From assembly GCF_052068095.1 (NCBI RefSeq), contig NZ_JBQHDG010000038.1, positions 9,141 through 73,140 on the forward strand: 64,000 bases of DNA, written 5' to 3'. This document shows, piece after piece, positions 40,338-49,463 of the stretch (the first letter of the stretch is position 1; each line of letters starts with the position of its first letter). Under the pieces are notes generated by a model. The model made no database searches, was not told the origin of the DNA, and worked only from the letters and a program-made list of their open reading frames with translations. The DNA comes from Phytohabitans sp052068095. GTDB taxonomy: Bacteria; Actinomycetota; Actinomycetes; Mycobacteriales; Micromonosporaceae. Position numbers and translations under genes: made by a program.

Positions 40338-41591
40338 ATGGACGCAGTGACCCGCCGCAAGTTTCTGCTCGCCTCCGGCGTGGCCGGTGTGGGCGCGCTG
40401 ATGGCCGGCACCACCGCCGTCGGGATCGCCGAGCTGCTCCAGAAAGGCGCCGAAGCGGGCCCCGGCAAGGCCGACCAGAAGCTCGTCCTGGTCACCCTCT
40501 ACGGCGGCAACGACGGCCTCAACACCGTCATCCCGTACGCGGACGGCGCGTACTACCGGGCGCGGCCCGATATCGCCTACGCGCCCGAGCGGGTCCTGCG
40601 GCTCGACGACGCGTTGGGGCTCAACCCTAAGCTGGCCGGGTTCAAGCGGCTCTGGGACGAAAAGCACCTCGCGATCGTGCGCGGGGTCGGCTATCCGCGC
40701 CCCGACCGCAGCCACTTCCGCTCGATGGACATCTGGCAGACCGGCTCGCCGCTCACGCCGGTACACACCGGGTGGGTGGGGCGCTGGCTCGACGGCACGC
40801 GGGCGGCACCGGAGGCCGCGGTGAGCTTCGAGCCCGTGCTGCCGGTGCTGCTCGCCGGCGAGACCCGGGCCGGCGCGTGCGTCAGCATCGGCGGGCTCGC
40901 GCTCCCGGAGGGCATCGACCTCCAGATGGTCGCCGGGCTCGGCCACCAGCAGCCCGGCGAGCCGGCCCATCAGGCGCACGCCGCGACGTCGTACACCGAC
41001 CTGCTGGACGTGGAGCACATGGTGCGCGAGGTGGAGCACGCCGCCGGCACGACCGACAAGGGCGCCGCCGCGCCGGACGTGCCGGCCACCGGCACCGGTG
41101 GGGCCAGCGTCCTGTCCACGCAGCTCGCGCTCGTCGCGCGGTGCGTCGAGGCGGGCGTGCCGACCCGGGTGTACTCGGTGAGCCTCGGCGGCTTCGACAC
41201 GCACGCCAAGGAGATCGCCGGTCACGAGCTGCTGCTCGCCCAGCTCGACGCCGCACTGACGTCCTTTGTGGACCGGATGGCGAAGACCGAGGCCGGGCGG
41301 CAGGTCACGGTGGTGGTCTACAGCGAGTTCGGCCGCCGGGTGCACGGCAACGCGTCGGAGGGCACCGACCACGGCACCGCCGGTCCGGTCTTCGTGCTCG
41401 GTCACCGGGTCGCCGGCGGCTTCTACGGCGAGCAGCCGAGCCTCACCAACCTCGACGACGGCGACCTCAAGTCCACGATGGACTTCCGCCAGGTCTTCGG
41501 CACGGTGATCGGCTCGGTGCTCCAGGCCGATCCGGCGAAGTACATCGACGGCTTCGAGGGCGACGTGTTGCCCTTCGTGGCCGCGGGCTAG
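40338..41591 (+). CDS. DUF1501 family Tat-exported protein
   Basis: 417 residues, starting directly after the DUF1800 stop. A Tat signal (TRRKFLLASGVAGVGALM) opens the protein. The DUF1501 domain, which has an alkaline-phosphatase/sulfatase-like fold, shows LVTLYGGNDGLNTVIPYADG, SHFRSMDIWQTG, TGWVGRWLDG, SLGGFDTHA, and the conserved metal-site-like stretch VVYSEFGRRVHGNASEGTDH followed by MDFRQVFGTV. It probably travels folded through Tat, perhaps carrying its signal-less DUF1800 partner. Location beside a polysaccharide assembly operon suggests work on the glycan. That link is inference. Confidence 0.9.
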   Translation: MDAVTRRKFLLASGVAGVGALMAGTTAVGIAELLQKGAEAGPGKADQKLVLVTLYGGNDGLNTVIPYADGAYYRARPDIAYAPERVLRLDDALGLNPKLAGFKRLWDEKHLAIVRGVGYPRPDRSHFRSMDIWQTGSPLTPVHTGWVGRWLDGTRAAPEAAVSFEPVLPVLLAGETRAGACVSIGGLALPEGIDLQMVAGLGHQQPGEPAHQAHAATSYTDLLDVEHMVREVEHAAGTTDKGAAAPDVPATGTGGASVLSTQLALVARCVEAGVPTRVYSVSLGGFDTHAKEIAGHELLLAQLDAALTSFVDRMAKTEAGRQVTVVVYSEFGRRVHGNASEGTDHGTAGPVFVLGHRVAGGFYGEQPSLTNLDDGDLKSTMDFRQVFGTVIGSVLQADPAKYIDGFEGDVLPFVAAG

Positions 41592-41607
41592 CGCTTGCGT
41601 TCGCCGC

Positions 41608-42660
41608 TTACTTCGCCGCGTTGAGCAGGTCCGGGACGGAGTCGCGGCGGACCGCGTCGTAGAGCGCCTTCGCCTTCTGCGGGTCGTCGAGCACCACGCT
41701 CTCCGAGCCGACCCGCCCGGAACCCTTGTTGGGGCTGGTGAGGAACGTCAGGCTGCCGCTGCGCAGGTGGCGGAGCTCGGTCGCGGTGTCGAAGACGCTC
41801 ATCGTCTCGTCGACCGAAACCGCGTCCGCGGTGGCCCGGAGGAACGAGTTGAGCCGGCCCGGGTTGGTTAGCAGCCCGCCGGAAGCCGCCTTGTCCAGCA
41901 CCGCCTTGATGAGCTGCTGCTGGTGGCGCATCCGGGCGAAGTCGCCGTCGCGGAACGCGTACCGCTCGCGGGCGTAGTCGAGCGCGGCGGCACCGTCGAG
42001 CGTCTGCGGACCCTTGGTGAACTTGCGGTGTGGCTTGTGGATGGACGTGAAGCTCTGCTCGACGTCGATCTCCACACCGTCGAGCGCGTCGATGATCTCC
42101 TGGAACCCGGCGAAGTCGATGATCGCCACGTGGTCGACCCGCACGCCCGTGTACTTCTCCACGGTCTGCACGGTCAGCGGGATGCCACCCCAGGCGAAGG
42201 CCGAATTGATCTTCGCGTCACGCCCGCCGTGCTGGCCGTCCTTCGACTTCGGCACGCTCACCCACAGGTCGCGCGGGATGGAGATCATCTGCGCGCTGCC
42301 CCGCCCCTTCGGCAGGTGGGCCAGGATGATCGTGTCGCTGCGCGTGCCGGTCGTGTTTTCCGGATCCCGCGAGTCGCTGCCCAAGATCAGGATGTTTTTG
42401 GCGTCGTCGGCCACCTTCTGCGGACGCGACTCCGCCGGCACGTCCTTGAAGGCGTCGACCCGATCGATGCTGCCCTCCACCGACCGGTAGTAGAGGCCGC
42501 CGGCGATCAGCCCACCACCGGCCAGCAGCGCCAGCACCAGCAGCGTGATGAGGACGATCGTTCGCCCCCGGCGCGACTTCTTCTTCGGCGGCTGTGGATC
42601 CTCCGGGATCTCGATGACCTCGGTGGAGTCGTGATCGGCGAACATCGGGCCCCGTGACAT
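41608..42660 (-). CDS. LytR-CpsA-Psr (LCP) glycopolymer ligase
   Basis: 350 residues: a cytoplasmic N-terminus with KKKSRRGR, one membrane helix at about 35-55, and the LCP domain with LILGSDSRDPEN, GTRSDTIILAHL, MISIPRDLWV, KINSAFAWGG, AIIDFAGFQEIIDALDGVEI and LDYARERYAFRDGDFARMRH. The conserved Arg and Asp residues that bind the lipid pyrophosphate are present. LCP enzymes attach undecaprenyl-linked polysaccharides to peptidoglycan. It is convergent with DUF1501, 16 bases away. Its place at the end of the polysaccharide locus fits an anchoring role. Start at 42660 or at the ATG 42645. Confidence 0.92.
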   Translation of the reverse strand: MSRGPMFADHDSTEVIEIPEDPQPPKKKSRRGRTIVLITLLVLALLAGGGLIAGGLYYRSVEGSIDRVDAFKDVPAESRPQKVADDAKNILILGSDSRDPENTTGTRSDTIILAHLPKGRGSAQMISIPRDLWVSVPKSKDGQHGGRDAKINSAFAWGGIPLTVQTVEKYTGVRVDHVAIIDFAGFQEIIDALDGVEIDVEQSFTSIHKPHRKFTKGPQTLDGAAALDYARERYAFRDGDFARMRHQQQLIKAVLDKAASGGLLTNPGRLNSFLRATADAVSVDETMSVFDTATELRHLRSGSLTFLTSPNKGSGRVGSESVVLDDPQKAKALYDAVRRDSVPDLLNAAK

Positions 42661-42713
42661 GCGCCCGATGGTACTGATTCACACAATCGGATGGCGCCCT
42701 CGGGACGCGGAGT

Positions 42714-43958
42714 TTACAAAGCGCGAGCCCGCTCCAGCAGCAGCTCTCGCTCGCGGAGGTTGCGCGCCAGCCCCGCCGCCCGCGCCAGCTCGACACCCGC
42801 CTCCTCCTTGCGTCCCAGCTTTACCAGTAGGTCGGCCCGCACGCTGGGTAGCAGGTGGTAGTCCTTGAGTGTCGGCTCAGCCATCAGCTCGTCGACGAGC
42901 TTGAGCCCCTCCTCCGGCCCGTACGCCATCGACACCGCCACCGCGCGGTTGAGCTCTACGACCGGTGACGGCGCGACCACGGCGAGCTGCTCGTAGAGGG
43001 CGGCCATCCGCACGAAGTCGGTCTCCTCGGCGGTACGCGCCCGGGCGTGCACGGCCGCGATCGCCGCTTGCAGCGCGTACGGACCCCGCGCACCGCCCAG
43101 CTTTTCGGCGCGGTCCAAGGCGGCGAGTCCACGGCGGATGAGCAGCTGGTCCCAGCGGCCGCGGTTTTGCTCCATCAGCAGCACCGGCTGGCCCGATGGA
43201 CCGACCCGGGCCGCGGACCGCGATGCCTGGATCTCCATCAGTGCCACAAGGCCGTGCACCTCCGGCTCGCGCGGCACCAGCCCGGCGACGATCCGCCCGA
43301 GCCGCAACGCGTCTTCGCACAACGCCGGCCGCATCCAGTCGTCGCCAACGGTGGCGGTGTAGCCCTCGTTGAAGATGAGATAGATCACCTCGAGGACGGA
43401 CGCCAGCCGGGCCGGCAGCTCCGCACCGCTCGGCACCTCGAACGGCACGCGCTTTTCGGCCAGCGTCCGCTTGGCCCGCACGATCCGCTGGGCGACGGTG
43501 GACTCGGATACCAGGTATGCCCGCGCGATCTCCTCGGTGGTCAGGCCACCCAGGACCTTCAGCGTCAGCGCGACGCGGGCCTCCGTCGAGAGCACCGGGT
43601 GGCAGGCCGTGAACACAAGGCGCAGCATGTCGTCGCCGATGTCTTCGACCGCCGCGTCGAAGTCGGGCGTGTGCTCCGTCTCCAGGTCACGCCCCAGCTC
43701 CTCCACCTTGCGGTCGAACCGCTCCCGGCGGCGGAAGTGGTCGATCGCCCGGCGCTTGGAGATGGCCATGAGCCAGGCACCGGGGTTGTCCGGCACACCC
43801 GACTCAGGCCACTGCTCCAGCGCGGCGACGAGGGCATCCTGCGCCAGCTCCTCGGCGAGCCCGACATCGTGGGTCATCCGCGCGAGACCGGCGATGAGGC
43901 GGGCGGCCTCGATCCGCCACACCGCCTCGACCGTCCGTTTGACGTCAGCTCCAGCCAC
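42714..43958 (-). CDS. ECF42-type sigma factor with DUF6596 C-terminal region
   Basis: 414 residues. Region 2 (about 10-75: ARLIAGLARMTHDVGLAEEL, DNPGAWLMAISKRRAID) and region 4 (about 110-165: VLSTEARVALTLKVLGGLTT, ARAYLVSESTVAQRIVRAKR) are followed by a long helical extension (about 185-414) with the family-typical LIFNEGYTAT and tetratricopeptide-like repeats, such as YALQAAIAAVHARA and LLVKLGRKEEAG. This is the ECF42/DUF6596 class, usually encoded next to a DGPF (YCII-related) protein that shares its control. No such gene adjoins it here. Confidence 0.9.
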   Translation of the reverse strand: MAGADVKRTVEAVWRIEAARLIAGLARMTHDVGLAEELAQDALVAALEQWPESGVPDNPGAWLMAISKRRAIDHFRRRERFDRKVEELGRDLETEHTPDFDAAVEDIGDDMLRLVFTACHPVLSTEARVALTLKVLGGLTTEEIARAYLVSESTVAQRIVRAKRTLAEKRVPFEVPSGAELPARLASVLEVIYLIFNEGYTATVGDDWMRPALCEDALRLGRIVAGLVPREPEVHGLVALMEIQASRSAARVGPSGQPVLLMEQNRGRWDQLLIRRGLAALDRAEKLGGARGPYALQAAIAAVHARARTAEETDFVRMAALYEQLAVVAPSPVVELNRAVAVSMAYGPEEGLKLVDELMAEPTLKDYHLLPSVRADLLVKLGRKEEAGVELARAAGLARNLRERELLLERARAL

Positions 43959-43985
43959 GCCCCGATCAAACCACGACCACGGCGG

Positions 43986-46169
43986 TCAGTCCTGCTCGTC
44001 GTGCAGCTCCGCCACCTGGGCAGCGGTCATAGCACTCTGGTACACGTACATGTCGTCGAGCCCGCCGAACCAGAGCTCACCGATGCCGGCACCGGACCGC
44101 GCGGCGCCCACTGTCAGCGCACCGTTCGCCGGCGCGGCGGAGGAGTACGCCGTGGTGGCCGCGAGCTCGCCGTTCACGTACAGGCGCAGCTGCCCCGCGG
44201 GCGCGTCGTAGACACCGACGAGGTGCGTCCAGACCGTGGTGTCCGCCGCCGTCGCGACGGCCTGGGCGCCCGAAGCCGCGAACGTCCAGTGCTGCTCCCT
44301 GACGCCAAGCGTGAACGCCGACCCGGTCGCACCTTGCTGGGACAGCGCAGTCATGTCGTCGCCGGTCACCCGGCTCGGACGCACCCACAACGACACCGTG
44401 TACGACTGGTCGGTGCGCAGCACCGGCGCGTCCGCCCACTGGTCCGGCTCGCCGGGCGCGGCGACGTTGCGCTGGGTCACGGCGTACTCGACAGTGGCGA
44501 GGCCGTGGAACGGGTCGCCCGCCTCGGCGAAGTGCACGCCGTCCAGCAGAAGGGCGCCGTTGCGCTGGCTGTAGTCGACGTCCGACCCCTGCCGGAAGCG
44601 CAGCCAGCGTTCCCACGCATCCGTGGGCGGCGCCATGCACCAGAGCGGGTCGATCGAGTCGTCGTAGCAGGAGCCGCCGTTTCCGAACTCCCAGTGCCCG
44701 ACGCTCGCCGGTGCGAGCAGGCCCGGCTCGAACGCCGCCGGGTCACCGGTGAGGTCCTCCTGGCGGAGCACCCGGTCGTACACGAACATGCTCGCGACCT
44801 CGCCGGCGAACCCGCCCCCGTCCGCGTCGCCGTACCGGTCGCGCCCGACCACGAACGGGCCTGTCGCGTCCCAGCCGTCGCCGTACGCCGCGAGCCAAGC
44901 CGCCGACGGGGTGGCCGTGGCGACGAGCGCGCCGTCGAGGTAGAGCCGGACCTCGTGGGCGGCCGCGTTCCAGACGCCCGCGACGTGCCGCCAGTGCGGG
45001 CCGGTCGACGCCGCCGGGGCCCACGCGTCCACCGTCGCGGCGTCCACGCGGTCGGCGTCGGCCACCCGCATGCCCCATCGCGCCGTGGCGCAGTCGAACG
45101 TCAGGAAGAAGGCGCTGGTGTGCGCGCCGTCGACGGAGGCCACCGTCTGACGCCCGGCGCAGGGCAGCGACGGTGTACGCACCCAGGCGGCCACCGAGTA
45201 GCTCCGCGAGGTGCTGACGACGGGTGCGCCGGCGGAGGCGTACGACGTGGCGCTTCCAGCGAAGCCGGCGGTCCGCGCGCCGATCAGCCGGGCGTCCGCG
45301 ACCCAGGTGAGGTCATGCGGCGTGAGCGGGGTGTCCGCCCTCGCCGCGTTCAGGTCGGCGAGCGCGTTTTCCTCGGTCATGCCCAGATAAGCCTCCAGGC
45401 CCCACCCGGCCACCGCCACCGAAGGCTCGGGCACCGGGACCTCGACCGAGACGATGGGCCCGTGGTTGCCGGTCGCGTCGATCGCCCGCGCGAACAGGAT
45501 GTTTGTGCCGTATCGCGACGCGTTCAGCGTCACCGTGGCGGTCCGGCCAGTCCCGGCGCCCGTCGCGGGCACCTCGGTGACGGGCGGGTCGGTCCAGCCA
45601 TAGCTGAATGTGACGACGTCCGGGGCCGGCGAGTCGAGGCGGAACGTGCCCGGCTCGCCGAGGCCCGCGGGCGGCGTCACCACGGTCACGGTCGCCGTGG
45701 GGACCACGGTGTCGACCGTGAACACGCACCACGGCGACCAGGGGCTCGTCTGGCTCCGCGGCGCCGGGTCGGTGCCCTTGACCCGAAACGCGTACCGCTT
45801 CGCGTTCGCGAGGCCGGACAGCGGCGAGGTCGTGGCCCGGCTGTTCGCCGAGGCCGTGGTCTGCGGCGGCGCGGGCAGGCGTGGGGTCCACGGGCCCCAG
45901 ACGCCGGACGCCGGCACCTCCAGCCACTCCCACGTGCCGGTGATGGACTCGTGCGAGTCGACGTCCGGGAAGACGGCGGACAGCGTCGGCGTCACCGTGC
46001 CGATGCTGATGCCGGCGTTCGTGCAGGCGACGCCCGAGACCTGCAAGCCGGTCGGCGCGCCCGGCCGGGCGTCCCGCACGGCTCCGGCACCCGCCGCGGA
46101 GGCGGCGGCCGGCACCGTCAACGCCAGCGGCACCGCGACCACAATCGTCCACAATCGACCAACGCGCAC
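43986..46169 (-). CDS. Large secreted LamG/concanavalin-domain protein
   Basis: 727 residues from the GTG at 46169 (GGGGG six bases upstream). A signal peptide (LWTIVVAVPLALTVPAAASA) is followed by two fibronectin-like or Ig-like modules (about 40-250), one with SPWSPWCVFTVDTVVPTATV and one with TFSYGWTDPPV. Then come two LamG-type jelly-roll domains: about 270-440 (SRSYSVAAWVRTPSLPC, WRHVAGVWNAAAHEVRLYLD) and about 530-725 (DQSYTVSLWVRPS, HLVGVYDAPAGQLRLYVNGE), ending with DDMYVYQSAMTAAQVAEL. No catalytic domain seen. Likely an extracellular binding or adhesion protein. Divergent from an ECF sigma gene. Confidence 0.85.
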   Translation of the reverse strand: MRVGRLWTIVVAVPLALTVPAAASAAGAGAVRDARPGAPTGLQVSGVACTNAGISIGTVTPTLSAVFPDVDSHESITGTWEWLEVPASGVWGPWTPRLPAPPQTTASANSRATTSPLSGLANAKRYAFRVKGTDPAPRSQTSPWSPWCVFTVDTVVPTATVTVVTPPAGLGEPGTFRLDSPAPDVVTFSYGWTDPPVTEVPATGAGTGRTATVTLNASRYGTNILFARAIDATGNHGPIVSVEVPVPEPSVAVAGWGLEAYLGMTEENALADLNAARADTPLTPHDLTWVADARLIGARTAGFAGSATSYASAGAPVVSTSRSYSVAAWVRTPSLPCAGRQTVASVDGAHTSAFFLTFDCATARWGMRVADADRVDAATVDAWAPAASTGPHWRHVAGVWNAAAHEVRLYLDGALVATATPSAAWLAAYGDGWDATGPFVVGRDRYGDADGGGFAGEVASMFVYDRVLRQEDLTGDPAAFEPGLLAPASVGHWEFGNGGSCYDDSIDPLWCMAPPTDAWERWLRFRQGSDVDYSQRNGALLLDGVHFAEAGDPFHGLATVEYAVTQRNVAAPGEPDQWADAPVLRTDQSYTVSLWVRPSRVTGDDMTALSQQGATGSAFTLGVREQHWTFAASGAQAVATAADTTVWTHLVGVYDAPAGQLRLYVNGELAATTAYSSAAPANGALTVGAARSGAGIGELWFGGLDDMYVYQSAMTAAQVAELHDEQD

Positions 46170-46297
46170 CGGGACCCCCGCAGAGTCTGCTCGTGGGAAA
46201 AGTGTGCGCACGATAACCGCGTGGGGTGGCGTGTAGTCAAGCTCGATTGGCAAATCCGTCAAGGATTTACGGAGCCATCACGGTAGCGTTCGCGGTT

Positions 46298-47314
46298 ATG
46301 GGCGATGGGTCCGCGTTCGCGGAGATGGTGGAGCGACACCGGCGGGAGCTGCGGGTGCACTGCTACCGGATGCTCGGCTCGTACGACGAGGCGGAAGACC
46401 TGGTGCAGGAGACCTTCCTGCGGGCGTGGAAGGGGCGGGACGGCTTCGCCGGCCGGTCGTCGCCGCGGGCCTGGCTCTACCGCATCGCCACCAACGCCTG
46501 CCTCGACACGCTGCGCGGCCGCGCCCGCCGGGTGCTCCCGCAGGACCTCGCGCCGGCGTCCGACCCGACCGCCGACCTGCCGCCGCGCACGGACATCCCG
46601 TGGCTGCAACCCTTTCCGGACGGCGCGGCGCCGGTCGAGACCGAGCCGGACTCCGTCGCGGTCACGCGGGAGACGATGGAGCTGGCGTTCCTGGCCGCGA
46701 TCCAGCACCTGCCGCCGCGGCAGCGGGCCACCCTGATCCTGCGCGACGTGCTCGGCTGGTCGGCCAAGGAGGCCGCGTCGGCGCTGGACGCCAGCGTCGC
46801 CTCGACCAACAGCGCGCTCCAGCGGGCCCGGGCCACGCTGCGCGAGCACCTGCCGGAGCACCGGCTGGAGTGGACGCAACCGCTCGGCCCGACCGAAGAG
46901 GAAATGGCGGTCGTCCGCCGCTACGTGGAGGCGGTCGAGCGGGCCGACCTCGTCGCGCTCGCCGACCTGCTGGCCGAGGACATCCGCGCGGTCATGCCGC
47001 CGTGGCCGATGTGGTTCGCCGGCCGGGACGCGGTGCTGGCCACCCTCAGGGCGAGCTGGGACCCCGCGGGGCCTTACTACGTGGGCCGCTTCCGCATGGT
47101 GCCGACGGCGGCCAACGGGATGCCGGCCGTGGCGGGATACGTGCGCGCGCCTGGCGACGACACCTTCCGGGCGTTCGCGATCGGTGTGATCCGGGTCGAG
47201 GGAGGGCTTGTCGCCGAGCTCAGCGCCTTCCACGACACCGGCCTGTTCAAGGCTTTCGGGCTACCGATGACTTTTCCGGCCGCCGACGTCTCAACGGGTG
47301 TAACCGACACCTGA
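46298..47314 (+). CDS. ECF sigma factor with SnoaL-like C-terminal domain
   Basis: 338 residues from the ATG at 46298; in-frame upstream starts exist without a ribosome site. Region 2: HCYRMLGSYDEAEDLVQETF and WKGRDGFAGRSSPRAWLYRI. Region 4: LPPRQRATLILRDVLGWSAK, EAASALDASVASTNSALQRA. From about residue 210 a SnoaL/NTF2-like domain follows (RRYVEAVERADLVALADLLA, MPPWPMWFAGRDAVLATLRA), a fusion typical of the TIGR02960/SigJ-like sigma-70 group. The NTF2 pocket may bind a small ligand and gate activity. The reductase gene starts 17 bases later and is the likely target. Confidence 0.9.
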   Translation: MGDGSAFAEMVERHRRELRVHCYRMLGSYDEAEDLVQETFLRAWKGRDGFAGRSSPRAWLYRIATNACLDTLRGRARRVLPQDLAPASDPTADLPPRTDIPWLQPFPDGAAPVETEPDSVAVTRETMELAFLAAIQHLPPRQRATLILRDVLGWSAKEAASALDASVASTNSALQRARATLREHLPEHRLEWTQPLGPTEEEMAVVRRYVEAVERADLVALADLLAEDIRAVMPPWPMWFAGRDAVLATLRASWDPAGPYYVGRFRMVPTAANGMPAVAGYVRAPGDDTFRAFAIGVIRVEGGLVAELSAFHDTGLFKAFGLPMTFPAADVSTGVTDT

Positions 47315-47331
47315 CGGGAAAGAGGCAGCTC

Positions 47332-47874
47332 ATGGCAAAGATGCTCTACGCGGCGACGATGTCGCTGGACGGGTTCATCGCCGGGCACGGCGGCGACATG
47401 TCCTGGCTCAAGCCGTACTTCGGGCCCGACCCCGAGATGGACGGCCTGGTACACCGGATCGGCGCGTTGCTCGTCGGCCGGCGCACGTTCGAGGGGGACG
47501 ACCCCAACAAGGGCACCGAGCACGAGGGGGCCTTCGGCGGCGCGTGGGACGGCCCGACGTTCGTGCTGACCCACCGGGTCCCGCCCGAGCCGGTGCCCGG
47601 CGTGACGTTCGTGGACGACCTCGGGAGCGCGGTCGCGGCGGCCAAGGAGGCGGCCGGCGACAAGTACGTCAACATCCTCGGCGCCAACGTCGCCCGCGAG
47701 TGCCTCGACGCCGGCCTGCTCGACGAGGTGCTGGTCAGCGTCGCGCCGGTGATGCTCGGCGACGGCACGCGGCTGTTCGAGCGGCCCGGCGGCGACAACG
47801 TGCGCCTGGAGCGGATCAGCCTGACCCAGGGTCCTCTCTCCACCAACATCTGGACCCGCGTCCTGCCTCGATGA
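47332..47874 (+). CDS. RibD C-terminal/dihydrofolate-reductase-like protein
   Basis: 180 residues from the ATG at 47332 behind AAAGAGG. The fold is that of the RibD C-terminal domain: MLYAATMSLDGFIAGHGGD at the start, GALLVGRRTFEGDDP, VLTHRVPPEPVPGVTFVDD, a dinucleotide loop KYVNILGANVARECLDAGLL and DEVLVSVAPVMLGDGTRLFE. Such stand-alone proteins bind NADPH and reduce small heterocycles of unknown identity; they are common next to ECF sigma genes in actinomycetes. It shares a transcript with the upstream sigma factor and ends at a strong terminator. Confidence 0.9.
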   Translation: MAKMLYAATMSLDGFIAGHGGDMSWLKPYFGPDPEMDGLVHRIGALLVGRRTFEGDDPNKGTEHEGAFGGAWDGPTFVLTHRVPPEPVPGVTFVDDLGSAVAAAKEAAGDKYVNILGANVARECLDAGLLDEVLVSVAPVMLGDGTRLFERPGGDNVRLERISLTQGPLSTNIWTRVLPR

Positions 47875-47886
47875 CGGCCTGATCCC

Positions 47887-47918
47887 AGGGCGGTTGCGAT
47901 CACGCAACCGCCCTTTTT
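47887..47918 (+). terminator. Intrinsic terminator
   Basis: AGGGCGGTTGCG and CGCAACCGCCCT form a perfect 12-bp stem around ATCA, followed by four more T. It lies 13 bases after the reductase stop and is the most classical Rho-independent terminator in the window. Confidence 0.92.
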
Positions 47919-47991
47919 AGGTGCATACCGCGCGTGTCCGTCAGCTATTAGACACGGCCAAGTCTCAAGTTTGCAGCGTTCCATCAGAACC

Positions 47992-48020
47992 TTGCAGAAA
48001 TATGTCGCGTTAGCTACGGT
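47992..48020 (+). promoter_or_regulatory. Promoter of the alpha-glucoside operon
   Basis: TTGCAG (47992-47997) and TACGGT (48015-48020) are spaced by 17 bases and lie about 40 bases before the binding-protein start. A second TTTGCAGCG at 47970-47978 may be part of a LacI-type operator, but no full palindrome is visible. Confidence 0.5.
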
Positions 48021-48060
48021 GACTCCACTTGCGCTCGTGCAGTTCCCGAAGGGAAGGACA

Positions 48061-49455
48061 ATGTCCGCACCGCTGTTTCGAAGGGTCGTCGCCATAGCGG
48101 CCGCGGCCGGTGTCGCGGGGCTGAGCCTCACGGCGTGTTCCACCAAGAGCGACGACGACGGGTCGTCCTCGTCCGGCGGAAAAGTCACCATCACGGTCGA
48201 CTGCCAGCCGGTCGCGTCACAGAAAGAGCTGCTGGCCAACTGGAACGCCGACGTCGACGCGTTCCAGAAGGCAAACCCGAATATCGAGATCAAGAGCGTT
48301 TCGGTCGGCACCCAGTGCAACAACCCGCCGGACTTCACCGCCCGCCTACAGGGCGGCACGACCACTGACGTCTTCTACGGATACATGACCGACCTACAGC
48401 AGGTGCTCGACTCCGGCCAGGTCATGGACATCACCCAGTACGCCAACGCCTCGACGGTGCCGACGTGGGACAGCATCGACGCGGGCGCCAAGGCGGCGTT
48501 CTCCGACGGCGGGAAGGTCTACGGCATCCCGACGAAGAACTACTCGATGGGCCTGGTCTACAACAAGAACCTGTTCCAGCAGGCCGGGCTCGACGTCAAG
48601 AACCCGCCGAAGACCTGGGCCGAGGTCCGGGAGGCCGCGAAGAAGATCTCCGCACTCGGCAACGGGATCGCCGGGTACTCGGAGTACAGCGCGGGCAACA
48701 CCGGCGGCTGGCACTTCACCGCGGAGCTGTACTCGCTCGGCGGCCAGATGGTGACCGAAGACGGCAAGAAGGCCGACTTCAACAACGCCATGGGCAAGCA
48801 GGTGCTGCAAACGCTCAAGGACATGCGCTTCACCGACAACAGCGTCGGCGCGAAGCAACTGCTCCAGTGGCCGGACCTGCTCACCAACGCCGGCGCCGGC
48901 AAGGTCGGTATGTTCGTCGGCGCGCCGGACGCCACCACCGCGATCGTCACCCAGTTCCAGGGCAAGTACCAGGACTGGGCGATGGGCCCGATGCCCGGCC
49001 AGGACGGGCCGGCGAAGGCGACGCTCGGCGGCGGCGAGGGCTACTTCTTCAAGAAGGGCCTGAGCAAGGAACAGGTCGAGGCCGGCCTGAAGTGGCTGGC
49101 GTTCCAGAAGCTGACGCCGGGCAAGGGCCAGTTCGACTACGTGCGGGCCAAGCCGCAGAACAACCCGGTCGGCCTGCCCCAGCCGCAGCTGTTCACCGTC
49201 GGCAGCGACGCGTACAAGCAGGAGCTCGAGCAGCGCAAGGCGAACGCCAACGTCACCGTCGACGACTTCGCGGTCTTCGAGAACAACCCGGTGCCGGTGA
49301 AGGTGGAACCGCCGAACGCGCAGGCGATCTACGCGGTGCTGGACGCGGCGATGTCCGCGGTGCTGACCGACTCGAAGGCGAACATCGACCAGCTGTTGAA
49401 GACGGCCGAGGAGAAGGTGAACCAGGTGCTCGCCACTGGCGGCACCGGTAGCTGA
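48061..49455 (+). CDS. ABC sugar-binding lipoprotein
   Basis: 464 residues from the ATG at 48061 (GGAAGGACA upstream). A lipoprotein signal ends in LSLTAC, then a Ser/Gly spacer and the cluster-1 (MalE-like) binding fold: ITVDCQPVASQKELLANWNA, FTARLQGGTTTDVFYGYMTD, YGIPTKNYSMGLVYNKNLFQ, GLDVKNPPKTWAEVREAAKK, VGMFVGAPDATTAIV. The C-terminus is helical (SKANIDQLLKTAEEKVNQVL). First gene of a four-gene operon with two permeases and a GH13 glucosidase, so the ligand is most likely an alpha-glucoside such as maltose, trehalose or sucrose. Confidence 0.92.
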   Translation: MSAPLFRRVVAIAAAAGVAGLSLTACSTKSDDDGSSSSGGKVTITVDCQPVASQKELLANWNADVDAFQKANPNIEIKSVSVGTQCNNPPDFTARLQGGTTTDVFYGYMTDLQQVLDSGQVMDITQYANASTVPTWDSIDAGAKAAFSDGGKVYGIPTKNYSMGLVYNKNLFQQAGLDVKNPPKTWAEVREAAKKISALGNGIAGYSEYSAGNTGGWHFTAELYSLGGQMVTEDGKKADFNNAMGKQVLQTLKDMRFTDNSVGAKQLLQWPDLLTNAGAGKVGMFVGAPDATTAIVTQFQGKYQDWAMGPMPGQDGPAKATLGGGEGYFFKKGLSKEQVEAGLKWLAFQKLTPGKGQFDYVRAKPQNNPVGLPQPQLFTVGSDAYKQELEQRKANANVTVDDFAVFENNPVPVKVEPPNAQAIYAVLDAAMSAVLTDSKANIDQLLKTAEEKVNQVLATGGTGS

Positions 49456-49463
49456 CCCAGCGT

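Noticed and set aside
43047..46286. Plus-strand open frame of over 1000 codons opposite the ECF42 and LamG genes
   Set aside because: Composition is shadow-like (Arg/Gly/Val/His) with no motif, while both minus-strand genes have complete domains, signal peptide and ribosome sites.
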